A stretch of DNA of 64,000 bases from Caproicibacterium amylolyticum. GTDB taxonomy: Bacteria > Bacillota > Clostridia > Oscillospirales > Acutalibacteraceae. A program made the position numbers and the translations under genes. The notes beneath the pieces were generated by a model. The model had not been told where the DNA came from. It searched no databases and saw only the letters and a program-made list of their open reading frames with translations. Positions 8,946 to 17,042 of the stretch are shown piece by piece. The stretch is taken from the NCBI RefSeq assembly GCF_014467055.1, contig NZ_CP060696.1:2108001-2172000 (forward strand), read 5' to 3'. Position 1 is the stretch's first letter; every line of letters starts with the position of its first letter.

Positions 8946-10226
8946 ATGAATAAAAATCAATTAGAGTTTGGATTTGCCGAAGTGGACATCACCCCCTCCG
9001 GTGCAGTTGAAACCATTGGCTTTGGCCGGCCAAACGAGTGGTCGCACGGTGTTCTGCACCCACTGTCCGCGCAAGTGACTATCTGGCACTGCGGCGCAGA
9101 AACCTGCTGCCTTGCCGCCATTGACCATATCGGCTTTTCCCGTCAGCATGCTGACCAGCTGCGCTGTACCATTGGAGAGAACCTGCACATTGCAAAAGAA
9201 AAGGTTATGCTGTGTTTTTCACACTGCCATTCTGCTCCAAACGACAGTGCTGCTCCAGAGTATTATCAATTCGTATGCAGGCAGATGCAAAAGGCTTCTG
9301 CCGCTGCATTGCTTAACATGACACCGGTTAAAGCAGCATGGGGTATTGCCCGCACCGAGATTGGGGTCAACCGCCGCAAAGGTGCAACAGCGTTGGACGA
9401 CCGGCTGGGAATTCTCAAAGTCTGCGATTCCAAAACTGGAAAGCTAAAGCTTCTTTTGCTGCGCCTGACCGCACATGGCAATGTGCTGAAAGCAGATAAT
9501 CACCTAATTTCCCCTGACTATTTTGGTACTGTCCGTGACACGCTGGGCACTGTGTACAGCTGTCCAATCATGGTCACACAGGGGGCATCCGGCAACATTG
9601 CGCCAAAATATTATCAGTCCGCAATCAATCCACCAGACGCAGCAGATGAACGCTTTATCCGCTCGCACACTGCCCTGCAGGACATGGCGGATATCATACT
9701 ACGTGACGCTGCCCCTGTTATTGAGCACCTACAGCCGCAGGAAACCAGCCGTATGACCATGTACGCGCGGCAGCTTCCGCTGTTTGCGGATGTTCCTTCC
9801 GCCGAACAAGCACACACAGTTGCAGCAGAGGCAAAACGGTTCTGCGGCATTGACGGCACTGGCTGGCTGGCAGAAGGAAACCGGCTGCGTAAAAACGGTG
9901 TAAAAGAACAGCAGGTACCCATAGAAATACAATATTTTCTGTTGGGAAAAGGCTGCCTTTGCGGTACTGCCAGTGAAATTATGTGTGAATTTGCCCTGCA
10001 GACAGCGCAGCTGCTGAAAAATGACCTGTTCTTTTTCGGTGGCTACACCAACGGCTGCACCGGCTACTTCCCCACCACGGAGGAATTTGACAAGGGTGGC
10101 TACGAAGTGTATTGGTCGCTGCTCCATTTCTATATGTATCACGGTCACGTTTTTCCGCTCAGGCGGGAATCCGCGGAAACGCTCGTCCAATTCACCGTAC
10201 AGAATTTTCTAACAGAGCAATCATAA
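8946..10226 (+). CDS. Neutral/alkaline ceramidase-like hydrolase (N-terminal ceramidase fold)
   Basis: A 426-residue protein resembling the N-terminal domain of neutral/alkaline non-lysosomal ceramidases and related Clostridia proteins. Supporting segments are FGFAEVDITPSG near the start, MLCFSHCHSAPNDS (the metal-binding HxH-type loop), VTQGASGNIAPKYYQS and FFGGYTNGCTGYFPTTEEFDKGGYE. No signal peptide is seen, so it is likely cytoplasmic, and ceramide is not necessarily the substrate. I start at the ATG at 8946, with AAGGAG at 8931-8936; an upstream TTG start overlaps that ribosome site and is unlikely. It ends into a terminator shared with the convergent kinase gene. Confidence 0.65.
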   Translation: MNKNQLEFGFAEVDITPSGAVETIGFGRPNEWSHGVLHPLSAQVTIWHCGAETCCLAAIDHIGFSRQHADQLRCTIGENLHIAKEKVMLCFSHCHSAPNDSAAPEYYQFVCRQMQKASAAALLNMTPVKAAWGIARTEIGVNRRKGATALDDRLGILKVCDSKTGKLKLLLLRLTAHGNVLKADNHLISPDYFGTVRDTLGTVYSCPIMVTQGASGNIAPKYYQSAINPPDAADERFIRSHTALQDMADIILRDAAPVIEHLQPQETSRMTMYARQLPLFADVPSAEQAHTVAAEAKRFCGIDGTGWLAEGNRLRKNGVKEQQVPIEIQYFLLGKGCLCGTASEIMCEFALQTAQLLKNDLFFFGGYTNGCTGYFPTTEEFDKGGYEVYWSLLHFYMYHGHVFPLRRESAETLVQFTVQNFLTEQS

Positions 10227-10238
10227 ATGAAACAAACG

Positions 10239-10283
10239 AAAACGGACAGGAAAACGCAGTTTGCTTTTCCCTGTCCGTTTTTC
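10239..10283. terminator. Bidirectional terminator between convergent genes
   Basis: AAAACGGACAGGAAAA (10239 on) pairs with TTTTCCCTGTCCGTTTTT with one bulged base. A/T tails on both sides allow use in both directions, for the ceramidase-like gene and kdgK. Confidence 0.8.
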
Positions 10284-10294
10284 TATATCAGAAT

Positions 10295-11320
10295 TTATCG
10301 GCTGAGTTTTGCGCCAGCGCCTTTCTTCATAACCGCTTCCACTTCCGCTTCGGTGGAAAGATTCAAGTCGCCGCCAATCATCAGCTTCAGCACACTGGCC
10401 GCCAGTGCGAAATCAATGACTTCCTGTGGCTTCTTTTCATGCAAAAGGCCATGCATCAGACCGGCACCAAAAGCGTCGCCGCCGCCGACACCTTCCATGA
10501 CATGGATTTTACGCACCGCTGTTTCTGTAAATGTACCGTTCTGCAGCAAAATACCCATCCACTCACTGTCCTCCACCGAATGGATATTCCGCAGCACACT
10601 GGCTACTGTTGTGCAGGAGGGATAGCGCTTCGTAATCTCCCGCATACCCTCGCAGAACTGCTCTTTCTGCTCGATTCCGCGGCTCATGTCCCCGTCAAAC
10701 GCGCGGATGCCGAGGGAAGCCTCAAAATCCTCGTCATTGGCAAGACACACGGTCACATACTGCATCAGTCTGTCCATGACCGGCTGTGCCTGCTGCGCTG
10801 TCCACATTTTTCCTCGGTAGTTGAGGTCACACACCACCGGAATTTTCCGCTTTTTGCAGCACGCCAGTGCATCCTCCAGCGCACCAGTCAGTTCCGGTGA
10901 CACAGCCGCTGTAATACCGGAGAAATAAAAGCAGCGAACTCCCTCCAGCAAAGCAGGCCAATCAAACTCGGAACGCTGTGCCGTGGCAAAGGCACTTCCT
11001 GCACGGTCATACACCACGTTTGTCGGGCGGATATCCGTTCCTTTTTCAAAGAAATAGATACCCAGCCGCGGGCCGCCGCGCAGTACCCGCGAGGTATCCA
11101 CGCCATAGCGGCGCAGTGTGTTGCGGGCCGCGTCCCCCAGCGGATTCTGCGGCAGCTTCGTCACACAACCCACCGCATCCCCAAATTGTGCAAGGGAAAC
11201 CGCAACATTCATTTCCGCTCCGCCAAATGCTGCTTCAAAACTGTCCGCCTGTAAAATCCGACTGTAGCCCGGTGTTTTCAGGCGCATCAGCATTTCCCCA
11301 AATGTTAAAACTTGATTCAT
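10295..11320 (-). CDS. kdgK: PfkB-family sugar kinase, 2-keto-3-deoxygluconate kinase-like
   Basis: A 341-residue ribokinase-fold kinase. The N-terminal substrate region MLMRLKTPG with FGGAEMNVAVSLAQFG resembles 2-keto-3-deoxygluconate kinases of the Entner-Doudoroff and uronate pathways. The catalytic aspartate is D282 in the second PfkB signature GVGGGDAFGAGLMHG, and the phosphate-binding region contains VVCDLNYRGKMW. The start is the ATG at 11320 with GGGAGGAAG upstream; a longer frame to 11443 has no ribosome site. No KDPG aldolase or uronate genes are nearby, so the exact sugar acid is inferred. Confidence 0.78.
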   Translation of the reverse strand: MNQVLTFGEMLMRLKTPGYSRILQADSFEAAFGGAEMNVAVSLAQFGDAVGCVTKLPQNPLGDAARNTLRRYGVDTSRVLRGGPRLGIYFFEKGTDIRPTNVVYDRAGSAFATAQRSEFDWPALLEGVRCFYFSGITAAVSPELTGALEDALACCKKRKIPVVCDLNYRGKMWTAQQAQPVMDRLMQYVTVCLANDEDFEASLGIRAFDGDMSRGIEQKEQFCEGMREITKRYPSCTTVASVLRNIHSVEDSEWMGILLQNGTFTETAVRKIHVMEGVGGGDAFGAGLMHGLLHEKKPQEVIDFALAASVLKLMIGGDLNLSTEAEVEAVMKKGAGAKLSR

Positions 11321-11674
11321 CGTTTTACTTCCTCCCGAATTACATCGTTCACGTACAACTGCTGTAAAAGTACCTACTGAAACAGTATAAGGCACTTTCC
11401 GCACTTCGTCCAGTGTTTTTTGCAGTCCTATTTTCGCTGCCATTTATCCTTTTGAGTGCTCTTTCCCCACTTTTTTCTAAAAAGTTTTTACAAAGAAAGC
11501 AAAGAGCATTTGACTTTTTCGTTCAGCGTGCTATAATATTACAAAGTTGTAACAGAAAATTTCCCGGATTTAAAAAACAATCCAAACTATAGAACGCGGG
11601 AACAGCAGGTTCCGATTTTCAAACAGTTTCCCGTCAAATCAAGGATTTTTTTTATTTGACGAAAGAAGGACACT
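11321..11674. promoter_or_regulatory. Promoter and leader of the NlpC/P60 gene
   Basis: A rightward promoter has TTGACT at 11510-11515 and TATAAT at 11532-11537, 16 bp apart. The predicted leader is about 130 nt. It ends in a hairpin, CGTCAAAT (11632-11639) with ATTTGACG (11654-11661), that abuts the ribosome site GAAGGA. I compared it mentally with the c-di-AMP ydaO motif often found before wall hydrolases and did not find that consensus. The leftward kdgK promoter is not clear. Confidence 0.55.
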
Positions 11675-12904
11675 ATGAAAGCAAAGAAATTTACAGGAAA
11701 ACGCATTTTAGCAGCCGCACTGGCTTTCTCCATTACCGCCGCCGCGTCAGTTTGCCCCATTTTCGCAGCCGATGATGTCGATTCACTTAAAGCAAAACAG
11801 GACAGCCTTGCGCAGCAGCAGCAGCAAAACAGCAGTCAGCTTGCTTCTCTGCGGCAGAACGAGGCAGAAAAGTCCACCTACGCTTCCACACTCAAAGCAC
11901 AGCTGGCAACCATTGAAGAGCAGGTCAACAATTACAACAACCAAATCACAGATTTGGACTTGCAGGCACAGAAAGCAGAAACTGAAATTGCAGCCACAGA
12001 AAAGCAAATCAAAGCGGACACCACAAAGCTGAAAGAACGTCTGTGTGCACTTTACAAAAGCGGCGGCGCAGGCAACCTGCAAATCCTGCTTTCCTCAAAA
12101 GACTTAGCAGACCTTGCAGATAAGTCGGAAGCAGTTTCCATGGTAACCGCACACGACACCGACCTGATTAACCGCTTGAAATCCGAAAAACAAGCTGTAC
12201 AGGCAAAAGAAGTCTCAATCAAACAGCAGCGTCAGCAGGTGGAAAGCATTAAAGCGGATGTCAGTGCCAAACAGCAGCAGCTGACTGATACTTTGTCAGA
12301 AACCAACCAGTTCCTGCAAAACATCGGTCAGCAGGAAATCAACCTGCAGACACAGGGTTCCACACTGGAAGCACAGGCCGCAAAGATTTCCACGGCGATT
12401 GACAGCTGGTCACAATCCCAGAAACCACAGAGCAGTCAGACCTCCAATTCCGGTTCTGGCTCTGGTTCCAGTGCTGAAAACTCCTCACAGTCTTCTTCCT
12501 CTTCCAACAATTCCAGTAATTCTTCCTCATCCTCCAATGAGTCTCCCTCCTCTTTCTCCAGTGTGATTGGAAAAGCGGAATCTGCGCTCGGCAAACCTTA
12601 TGTGATGGGTGCGGCCGGTCCGGACGCATTTGACTGCTCCGGTCTTGTATGCTGGGCATTCGGCATTGGCAGAGCCACCGCACAGGGACTGTACAATGAA
12701 TGCTCTAAAGTATCTGTTTCTGAACGGCAGCCCGGAGACCTGATTTTCTTCTCCGGTACATATGACTGCGGCGAAACAGTAACTCATGTCGGCATCTACA
12801 TTGGCAGCAACACAATGATTGACGCAGAAGACGGCGGCGTTTCAGAATGCTCTACAGAATCTTCTTATAATCTGCAGCACTTCTACGCTTACGGCAGACT
12901 GTAA
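11675..12904 (+). CDS. Secreted peptidoglycan hydrolase, coiled coil plus NlpC/P60
   Basis: A 409-residue exported wall hydrolase. The signal peptide ends near IFA-ADD (residue 31). Residues 35-245 are a long glutamine-rich coiled coil of the PcsB/CwlO type. A serine/glycine-rich linker covers about 246-294. The C-terminal NlpC/P60 domain has the catalytic C321 in DAFDCSGLVCWAFG and H371 in THVGIYIG. Such enzymes cut D-Glu-meso-DAP (or Lys) links in stem peptides during wall growth or division, and the coiled coil is the usual site of activation by FtsEX. It is monocistronic, with its own promoter and terminator. Confidence 0.92.
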   Translation: MKAKKFTGKRILAAALAFSITAAASVCPIFAADDVDSLKAKQDSLAQQQQQNSSQLASLRQNEAEKSTYASTLKAQLATIEEQVNNYNNQITDLDLQAQKAETEIAATEKQIKADTTKLKERLCALYKSGGAGNLQILLSSKDLADLADKSEAVSMVTAHDTDLINRLKSEKQAVQAKEVSIKQQRQQVESIKADVSAKQQQLTDTLSETNQFLQNIGQQEINLQTQGSTLEAQAAKISTAIDSWSQSQKPQSSQTSNSGSGSGSSAENSSQSSSSSNNSSNSSSSSNESPSSFSSVIGKAESALGKPYVMGAAGPDAFDCSGLVCWAFGIGRATAQGLYNECSKVSVSERQPGDLIFFSGTYDCGETVTHVGIYIGSNTMIDAEDGGVSECSTESSYNLQHFYAYGRL

Positions 12905-12920
12905 AAAATAAATTACGGTA

Positions 12921-12971
12921 AATGAAGCGGACAACAGCAAGGTAAACACTTGTTGCTGTCCGCTTCATTTT
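12921..12971 (+). terminator. Terminator of the NlpC/P60 gene
   Basis: A near-perfect hairpin of about 20 bp (AATGAAGCGGACAACAGCAA and its complement) followed by TTTT. Confidence 0.85.
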
Positions 12972-13019
12972 ACAAAAGATTTCCCCGGGAAAGTACATCT
13001 AAAAGCACCTATGCAGGCA

Positions 13020-13055
13020 AAAAATAACCGCAGCAAATTTTGCCGCGGTTATTTT
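13020..13055. terminator. Terminator of the pyrophosphatase gene, possibly bidirectional
   Basis: AAAAATAACCGC pairs with GCGGTTATTTTT around the loop near 13037. It sits just beyond the leftward gene stop. Confidence 0.8.
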
Positions 13056-13063
13056 TGTCATCT

Positions 13064-14722
13064 TTACATTTGTTCCTGTATTGCTGCCATCAGCGGTGGA
13101 ATCAGCTGCTTTTTTCGGCTCATTACTCCCGGAAGCACCGCACAGCCATTTTCAGGCTTTACGTGAAATGCTTTTTCAACGATCAAATCCGCATTCGGCC
13201 CGGTAAACATCAGGTCAGTGGATTCATTGGGTACATCCGTACACATATAGAAAATCAACGGAATCCGCTGGTGAGCAGCAGCTTCTTCCAAATAGGAAGT
13301 AAGCAGCTTCTTGACCGAACTGCGGGACTTCTCGGTCATATAGTTTCCCTGTCCCACGCCAAAGCGAACATCCCCACGGCTAAAAATCTTAAAATCGGAA
13401 AGAAAGACCTCTTCCGCTGTTTTGCCGGTTAAATCGCCGCCCGCCTCAAACATCTGCTGCGCATAAACAGGAGTATCCACTCCTGCAATTTCTGCCAATT
13501 CAGCAGCAGCGGTTTTGTCAGCCGGTGTGCAAGTGGGACTGCGGAACATCAGCGTATCAGAAAGGATGGCAGAAAGCAGCAGCCCTGCAATTTTTTTTGG
13601 CACTTCCACATGGTTTTCTAAAAACATCTGGTAAACAATCGTGCAGGTGCAGCCCATCGGTACGTTGCGGAAATAAATTGGGTTCATGGTTTCCACTGTA
13701 TTCAGCCGGTGATGGTCAATAATTTCAAGCACCTCGGCTTCATCCAAACCATCAACCGCCTGCGCCTTTTCGTTGTGGTCCACCAGAATGATTTTTTTGC
13801 GGTGTACATTCAAAAGATTTCGCCTGCTGATTACGCCGCAGTACAAACCGTTTTCGTCCAGAATTGGGAAGTAGCGCAGCCGCACGCTTGCCATGACCCG
13901 GTGTGCTTCTTCCACAGGGGTATTCAGGTTAAACTTTAACAGGCCCTCGGTTGTCATATAGTGCCGAATTGGTGCTGCCTGACTGATGAGCTTCGCAACG
14001 TCATACATCAGGTATGGTGTCGTAATAATGCGGCATCCCTTCTCGGACGCGCGGGAAAGAATCGTGCGGGGGGCTGACATCCCGCCGCAGATAATAATGC
14101 ATCCGGCACCGCATTCGATGGCATAAAGCTGGCTTTCATACCGATTGGAGAGGATGACCATATCGCCTTCGCGTACGTATTCTTCCATTGCGTCCGGCGA
14201 GGCAGCACCAATATAAATACTGCCCTTGTCAATTACGTCGCTGTCATCGCCCAAAATCATTTTTCCGTTCAGCGCAGAGAGCACATTTCGGTAGGGTGTG
14301 CGTGCTTTGGAAAGCACATCTGTGTCCAGCAAGTCCATGTTTGCGGTCGCAACATCTTTAATGGTAATCACACCGAGCAGCTCATTTTTAGCACTTGTAA
14401 CGCATAGGGTATCAATCTCTACCCTGCGCATCAACGCCCAGGCTTCCTTTAAGGACATATTGCCGTCCACTCCCGGCTGGCGGCGGATATCAATATCTTT
14501 TACCTGCGGGCTGACATCTGTGCACAAACGCGGTGGTTCAGCCTCAAAGTAATTGAGTACGAATTCTGTTTCTCGGTTCAGCTGACCTGCGCGGCGCGCC
14601 TCACAGTTCCCGCCAAGCTGATTTTTTAAATACGCATATGCCAAAGCGGAACAGATAGAGTCTGTATCCGGGTGGCGGTGACCAATTACGTTTACTCTTC
14701 GATGTACATCCGTGTGAGGCAT
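13064..14722 (-). CDS. Manganese-dependent inorganic pyrophosphatase with CBS-DRTGG-CBS insert
   Basis: A 552-residue family II pyrophosphatase that hydrolyses PPi to phosphate in the cytoplasm. The DHH catalytic domain begins with NVIGHRHPDTDS and continues, after a large insert, with ILVDHNE and EIIDHHRLNTVE. The insert (about residues 70-300) contains two CBS motifs (one ending LLGVITIKDV, the other around YFPILDENGLYCGVISRRNL) flanking a DRTGG-like domain. That is the arrangement of nucleotide-regulated CBS-PPases, which are inhibited by AMP/ADP and activated by ATP or diadenosine polyphosphates. The C-terminal DHHA2 domain has PLIFYMCTDVPNESTDL. The start is fixed by AAGGAGA upstream of 14722; the longer frame adds a tail without a ribosome site. 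Confidence 0.9.
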   Translation of the reverse strand: MPHTDVHRRVNVIGHRHPDTDSICSALAYAYLKNQLGGNCEARRAGQLNRETEFVLNYFEAEPPRLCTDVSPQVKDIDIRRQPGVDGNMSLKEAWALMRRVEIDTLCVTSAKNELLGVITIKDVATANMDLLDTDVLSKARTPYRNVLSALNGKMILGDDSDVIDKGSIYIGAASPDAMEEYVREGDMVILSNRYESQLYAIECGAGCIIICGGMSAPRTILSRASEKGCRIITTPYLMYDVAKLISQAAPIRHYMTTEGLLKFNLNTPVEEAHRVMASVRLRYFPILDENGLYCGVISRRNLLNVHRKKIILVDHNEKAQAVDGLDEAEVLEIIDHHRLNTVETMNPIYFRNVPMGCTCTIVYQMFLENHVEVPKKIAGLLLSAILSDTLMFRSPTCTPADKTAAAELAEIAGVDTPVYAQQMFEAGGDLTGKTAEEVFLSDFKIFSRGDVRFGVGQGNYMTEKSRSSVKKLLTSYLEEAAAHQRIPLIFYMCTDVPNESTDLMFTGPNADLIVEKAFHVKPENGCAVLPGVMSRKKQLIPPLMAAIQEQM

Positions 14723-14938
14723 GAAAAAGTCTCCTTCTTTGTTAAGGGGTGTTTTAAAAATTCCGGTCAAAGCAAAGTCATAAATATATTATAACCATAT
14801 CTGCAACCCGGTGCAAATCCTATTCCGTTTGTCCCATCGACTCTGTTCATTACTTACTGCTTCAATTTCGCAGTTTACTGTATCCATTAACATTTCTGTA
14901 GATAAATTTTAAGTTAACCACATTTAAATTAAAAAACG

Positions 14939-14980
14939 AAAAAGCTGTCTGCGCCTCAGTTCGAGCGCAAACAGCTTTTA
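14939..14980 (-). terminator. Terminator of the rpmB-rpmG-cobW operon
   Basis: A hairpin built from AAAAGCTGTCTGCGC and GCGCAAACAGCTTTT, located directly after the leftward cobW stop. Confidence 0.8.
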
Positions 14981-14998
14981 TTGAATTTTGCAGCATAT

Positions 14999-16117
14999 TC
15001 AGTTGTCCGCCAAACACGCGTCAAACTGTCTGATAAGCTCATCTTTGTCCAGATTGCGTCCAATCAAAACAATTTTCACACAACGGTCGCCGTACTTTTC
15101 ATCCCAGTTTTTCCGCACATTCGCGTTTTTCCTGAGCACTCTTTTCTGGTGTTCGCGGGTATCCGCCGCAAGCCATCTGCCAAACAGGTGTGTCGTAATT
15201 TCCCAGCCAGCCTGCTCAAAGACATACGCCTTATCCGGCTCATCTTGAAACCAGACAAAACCCTTTGCACGAATAATATTGCGCGGAAAATGACTGGACG
15301 CAAACTTTTCAAACGCTTTGGAATTCAGTGGCCGTCTGCGTTTGTACACAAATGTCTGAATTCCATACTCCTCGGTTTCGGGTTTCTCCTCTTCGTCTTC
15401 CTGCAGCGCTTCTGCCCAACCGGATGACTTTGCCGCTTCCTCAAAATCAAATGCGTGTGTGTCCAAAATTTCAGAACAGCTTACTTTACCGTAATTAGCC
15501 TCAATAATTTTCGCCTTTTTCTGCAGAGAGCGTATCACAGAAAGCACTTCCCGCTTTTGTTCTTCTGAAATTTCGTCCACTTTGTTCAGTATGACTGTGT
15601 TGCAAAACTCAATCTGCTGAATCAACAGGTTTTCGATATCATCTGCTGTCAGAGTTTCTTCCAGCAGAGAAGCGCCGCTGCCGAACTCGTCGACCATTCT
15701 TTTGGCATCCACAACTGTAACGATGTTATCCAAACGGCAGACATTCGCGGCTTCATTCATTGCCAAGAGTGTTTGTGCAATCGGGACCGGCTCACAGACA
15801 CCGCTTGCCTCAATCAAAATGTAATCAAAGCTGCCTGTTTTCAGCAGGGTGGCAATCTGCCGGACAAGGTCCATCTTCAGCGTACAGCAGATGCAGCCAT
15901 TCTGCAGTGGCACAAGACTTTGTGACTGCTTGCTGACACCGCCACCCTGTGCAATCAGGTCAGAGTCAATGTTGACTTCGCCGATGTCATTGACAATCAC
16001 CGCGACCTTGTAGCCCTCCTGATTGCGCAGCACATGGTTTAACAATGAAGTTTTCCCAGAACCCAGGTAGCCTGTCAGAAGCGTTACAGGTACTGCTTTT
16101 CTGTACATGAATGTCAT
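14999..16117 (-). CDS. CobW/COG0523-family GTPase (zinc metallochaperone-like), copy 1
   Basis: A 372-residue G3E-family GTPase. The P-loop GYLGSGKTSLL lies near residues 16-26, the metal-binding CxCC motif is in NGCICCTLKMD, and the guanine-specificity motif is NKVDE. The C-terminal CobW domain has PRNIIRAKGFVWFQDEPDKAY. Zinc-linked members pass metal to target enzymes when zinc is scarce. It is the last gene of an operon with cysteine-poor L28 and L33, under a promoter overlapping a candidate Zur box, which strongly supports a zinc role over cobalt or nickel. The start is the ATG at 16117 after AGGAAAGG. Confidence 0.88.
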   Translation of the reverse strand: MTFMYRKAVPVTLLTGYLGSGKTSLLNHVLRNQEGYKVAVIVNDIGEVNIDSDLIAQGGGVSKQSQSLVPLQNGCICCTLKMDLVRQIATLLKTGSFDYILIEASGVCEPVPIAQTLLAMNEAANVCRLDNIVTVVDAKRMVDEFGSGASLLEETLTADDIENLLIQQIEFCNTVILNKVDEISEEQKREVLSVIRSLQKKAKIIEANYGKVSCSEILDTHAFDFEEAAKSSGWAEALQEDEEEKPETEEYGIQTFVYKRRRPLNSKAFEKFASSHFPRNIIRAKGFVWFQDEPDKAYVFEQAGWEITTHLFGRWLAADTREHQKRVLRKNANVRKNWDEKYGDRCVKIVLIGRNLDKDELIRQFDACLADN

Positions 16118-16141
16118 ACCCTTTCCTGTAAACACTGCAAA

Positions 16142-16303
16142 TCACTTTACTTCTTTATGCAGTGTGTGTTTGTGAAGTCTTGGGCAGTATTTCATCAGCG
16201 CAAGACGTTCCGGATGTGTCCTTTTATTTTTGGTTGTGCAGTAATTTCTGTCTCCGCATTCTGTGCAGGCCAGTGTTACTTTTACTCTTGCTGTGTTTTT
16301 CAC
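16142..16303 (-). CDS. rpmG: Ribosomal protein L33, zinc-starvation paralogue
   Basis: A 53-residue L33 with the family core [16 protein letters not shown] and [16 protein letters not shown]. Ordinary zinc-binding L33 has two CxxC pairs. Here the first (CTEC) is kept but the second is broken, YCPRL in place of YCPFC. The start is a GTG at 16303 with AGGAGG nine bases upstream, and it overlaps the rpmB stop as GTGA, so the two are translationally coupled. Placement between cysteine-poor L28 and a CobW GTPase, behind a Zur-like box, marks it as the form used when zinc is limiting. Confidence 0.88.
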   Translation of the reverse strand: MKNTARVKVTLACTECGDRNYCTTKNKRTHPERLALMKYCPRLHKHTLHKEVK

Positions 16304-16506
16304 TGCTGCTCCCCTCCTTTGCACACACGGTTCACACAGCCGGAGCGCAGCGCTCTGGCTGAAACCCAAATGTGCTTTCGGGTCCCGTTGATTTCCACAT
16401 GAACTCTTTGCAGGTTTGCGTGGAACATCCGGTTGCTGCGGTGGTGAGAGTGACTCACGTTATTTCCAAATGCAGTTCCTTTTCCTGTAACGGCGCACTT
16501 TGCCAT
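16300..16506 (-). CDS. rpmB: Ribosomal protein L28, zinc-independent (cysteine-less) paralogue
   Basis: A 68-residue L28 recognised by [21 protein letters not shown] sequence and [12 protein letters not shown]. Zinc-type L28 has CxxC near the start and CxxC in the second half; here these positions read CAVT and SARA, so the zinc ribbon is lost. Such C-minus forms replace the zinc form during starvation and free zinc from ribosomes. It is the first gene of the operon. The promoter has TTGACT and TACGCT 17 bp apart, with a palindrome just downstream. The last 15 residues (after RSG) look like an extension read into the rpmG ribosome site. Confidence 0.9.
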   Translation of the reverse strand: MAKCAVTGKGTAFGNNVSHSHHRSNRMFHANLQRVHVEINGTRKHIWVSARALRSGCVNRVCKGGEQQ

Positions 16507-16523
16507 AGTATGACCTCCAATTA

Positions 16524-16576
16524 AAAATGCAACTTACTTGCTTTTTAAGCGTAACATAATTTTCCTTGGAAGTCAA
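16524..16576 (-). promoter_or_regulatory. Promoter of rpmB operon with candidate Zur box
   Basis: On the minus strand the -35 TTGACT is at 16576-16571 and the -10 TACGCT at 16553-16548. The palindrome at 16524-16546 has core TGCAAC-TTA-CTTGCT, placed right after the -10. The same core pattern, TGCAAC-N3-GTTGCA, is found at the cobW copy 2 promoter. Confidence 0.65.
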
Positions 16577-16588
16577 CACAAATTGCAG

Positions 16589-17014
16589 TTAATTTGCGTT
16601 TTGCTTTTTTCGGCAGTCACTGCAAAGCCCGTACAGCACGCTTCCCTCACACTGCAGCTCAAAGCCATGGTGCTCCCGCAGATGTGCCTGAAACTCCCGC
16701 ATAAAGCCACAATCAAGGTGGATAATCCTGCCGCACTGGGTACATTTTAAGTGCAGATGTTCAGAACACTGCTTTTCCTGCCCACTGTACTGGTAAAGCG
16801 CCTTTTCACCTTTTTCTGCAATATACTTAATAATTGTTTTCTCTTCACAAAGCCTGTCCAGATAGCGATAAACCGTGGTTGGATTCACGGAATTGCCGAT
16901 GCTTTTCAGGTGCTGGCAGATGTCCGCGGCACTGACCGCTGTTGTGCCATTCTGCTGCAAAAAGTCACTGATTTCCTGCCTAGCCTTTGTGTTATAACTG
17001 CTTTTTCGCTGCAT
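16589..17014 (-). CDS. zur: Fur-family repressor, probable zinc regulator Zur
   Basis: A 141-residue Fur-family protein. The winged helix spans about residues 10-75 (VSAADICQHLKSIGNSVNPTTVYRYLDRL). The dimerisation and metal region has HLHLKCTQCGRIIHLDCGF and a second CxxC in GLCSDC, giving the four-cysteine structural zinc site. Sequence alone does not separate Zur from Fur or PerR; the surrounding zinc-sparing genes make Zur the best call. It lies 28 bp downstream of cobW copy 2 in one operon, so it is likely autoregulated from the palindrome at 18213-18235. Confidence 0.82.
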   Translation of the reverse strand: MQRKSSYNTKARQEISDFLQQNGTTAVSAADICQHLKSIGNSVNPTTVYRYLDRLCEEKTIIKYIAEKGEKALYQYSGQEKQCSEHLHLKCTQCGRIIHLDCGFMREFQAHLREHHGFELQCEGSVLYGLCSDCRKKQNAN

Positions 17015-17042
17015 GACTGCTGCTCCTTTCTTAATTGTTTAT

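Noticed and set aside
11540..11674. c-di-AMP (ydaO) riboswitch upstream of the NlpC/P60 gene
   Set aside because: The position is typical, but the conserved ydaO sequence blocks are not present.
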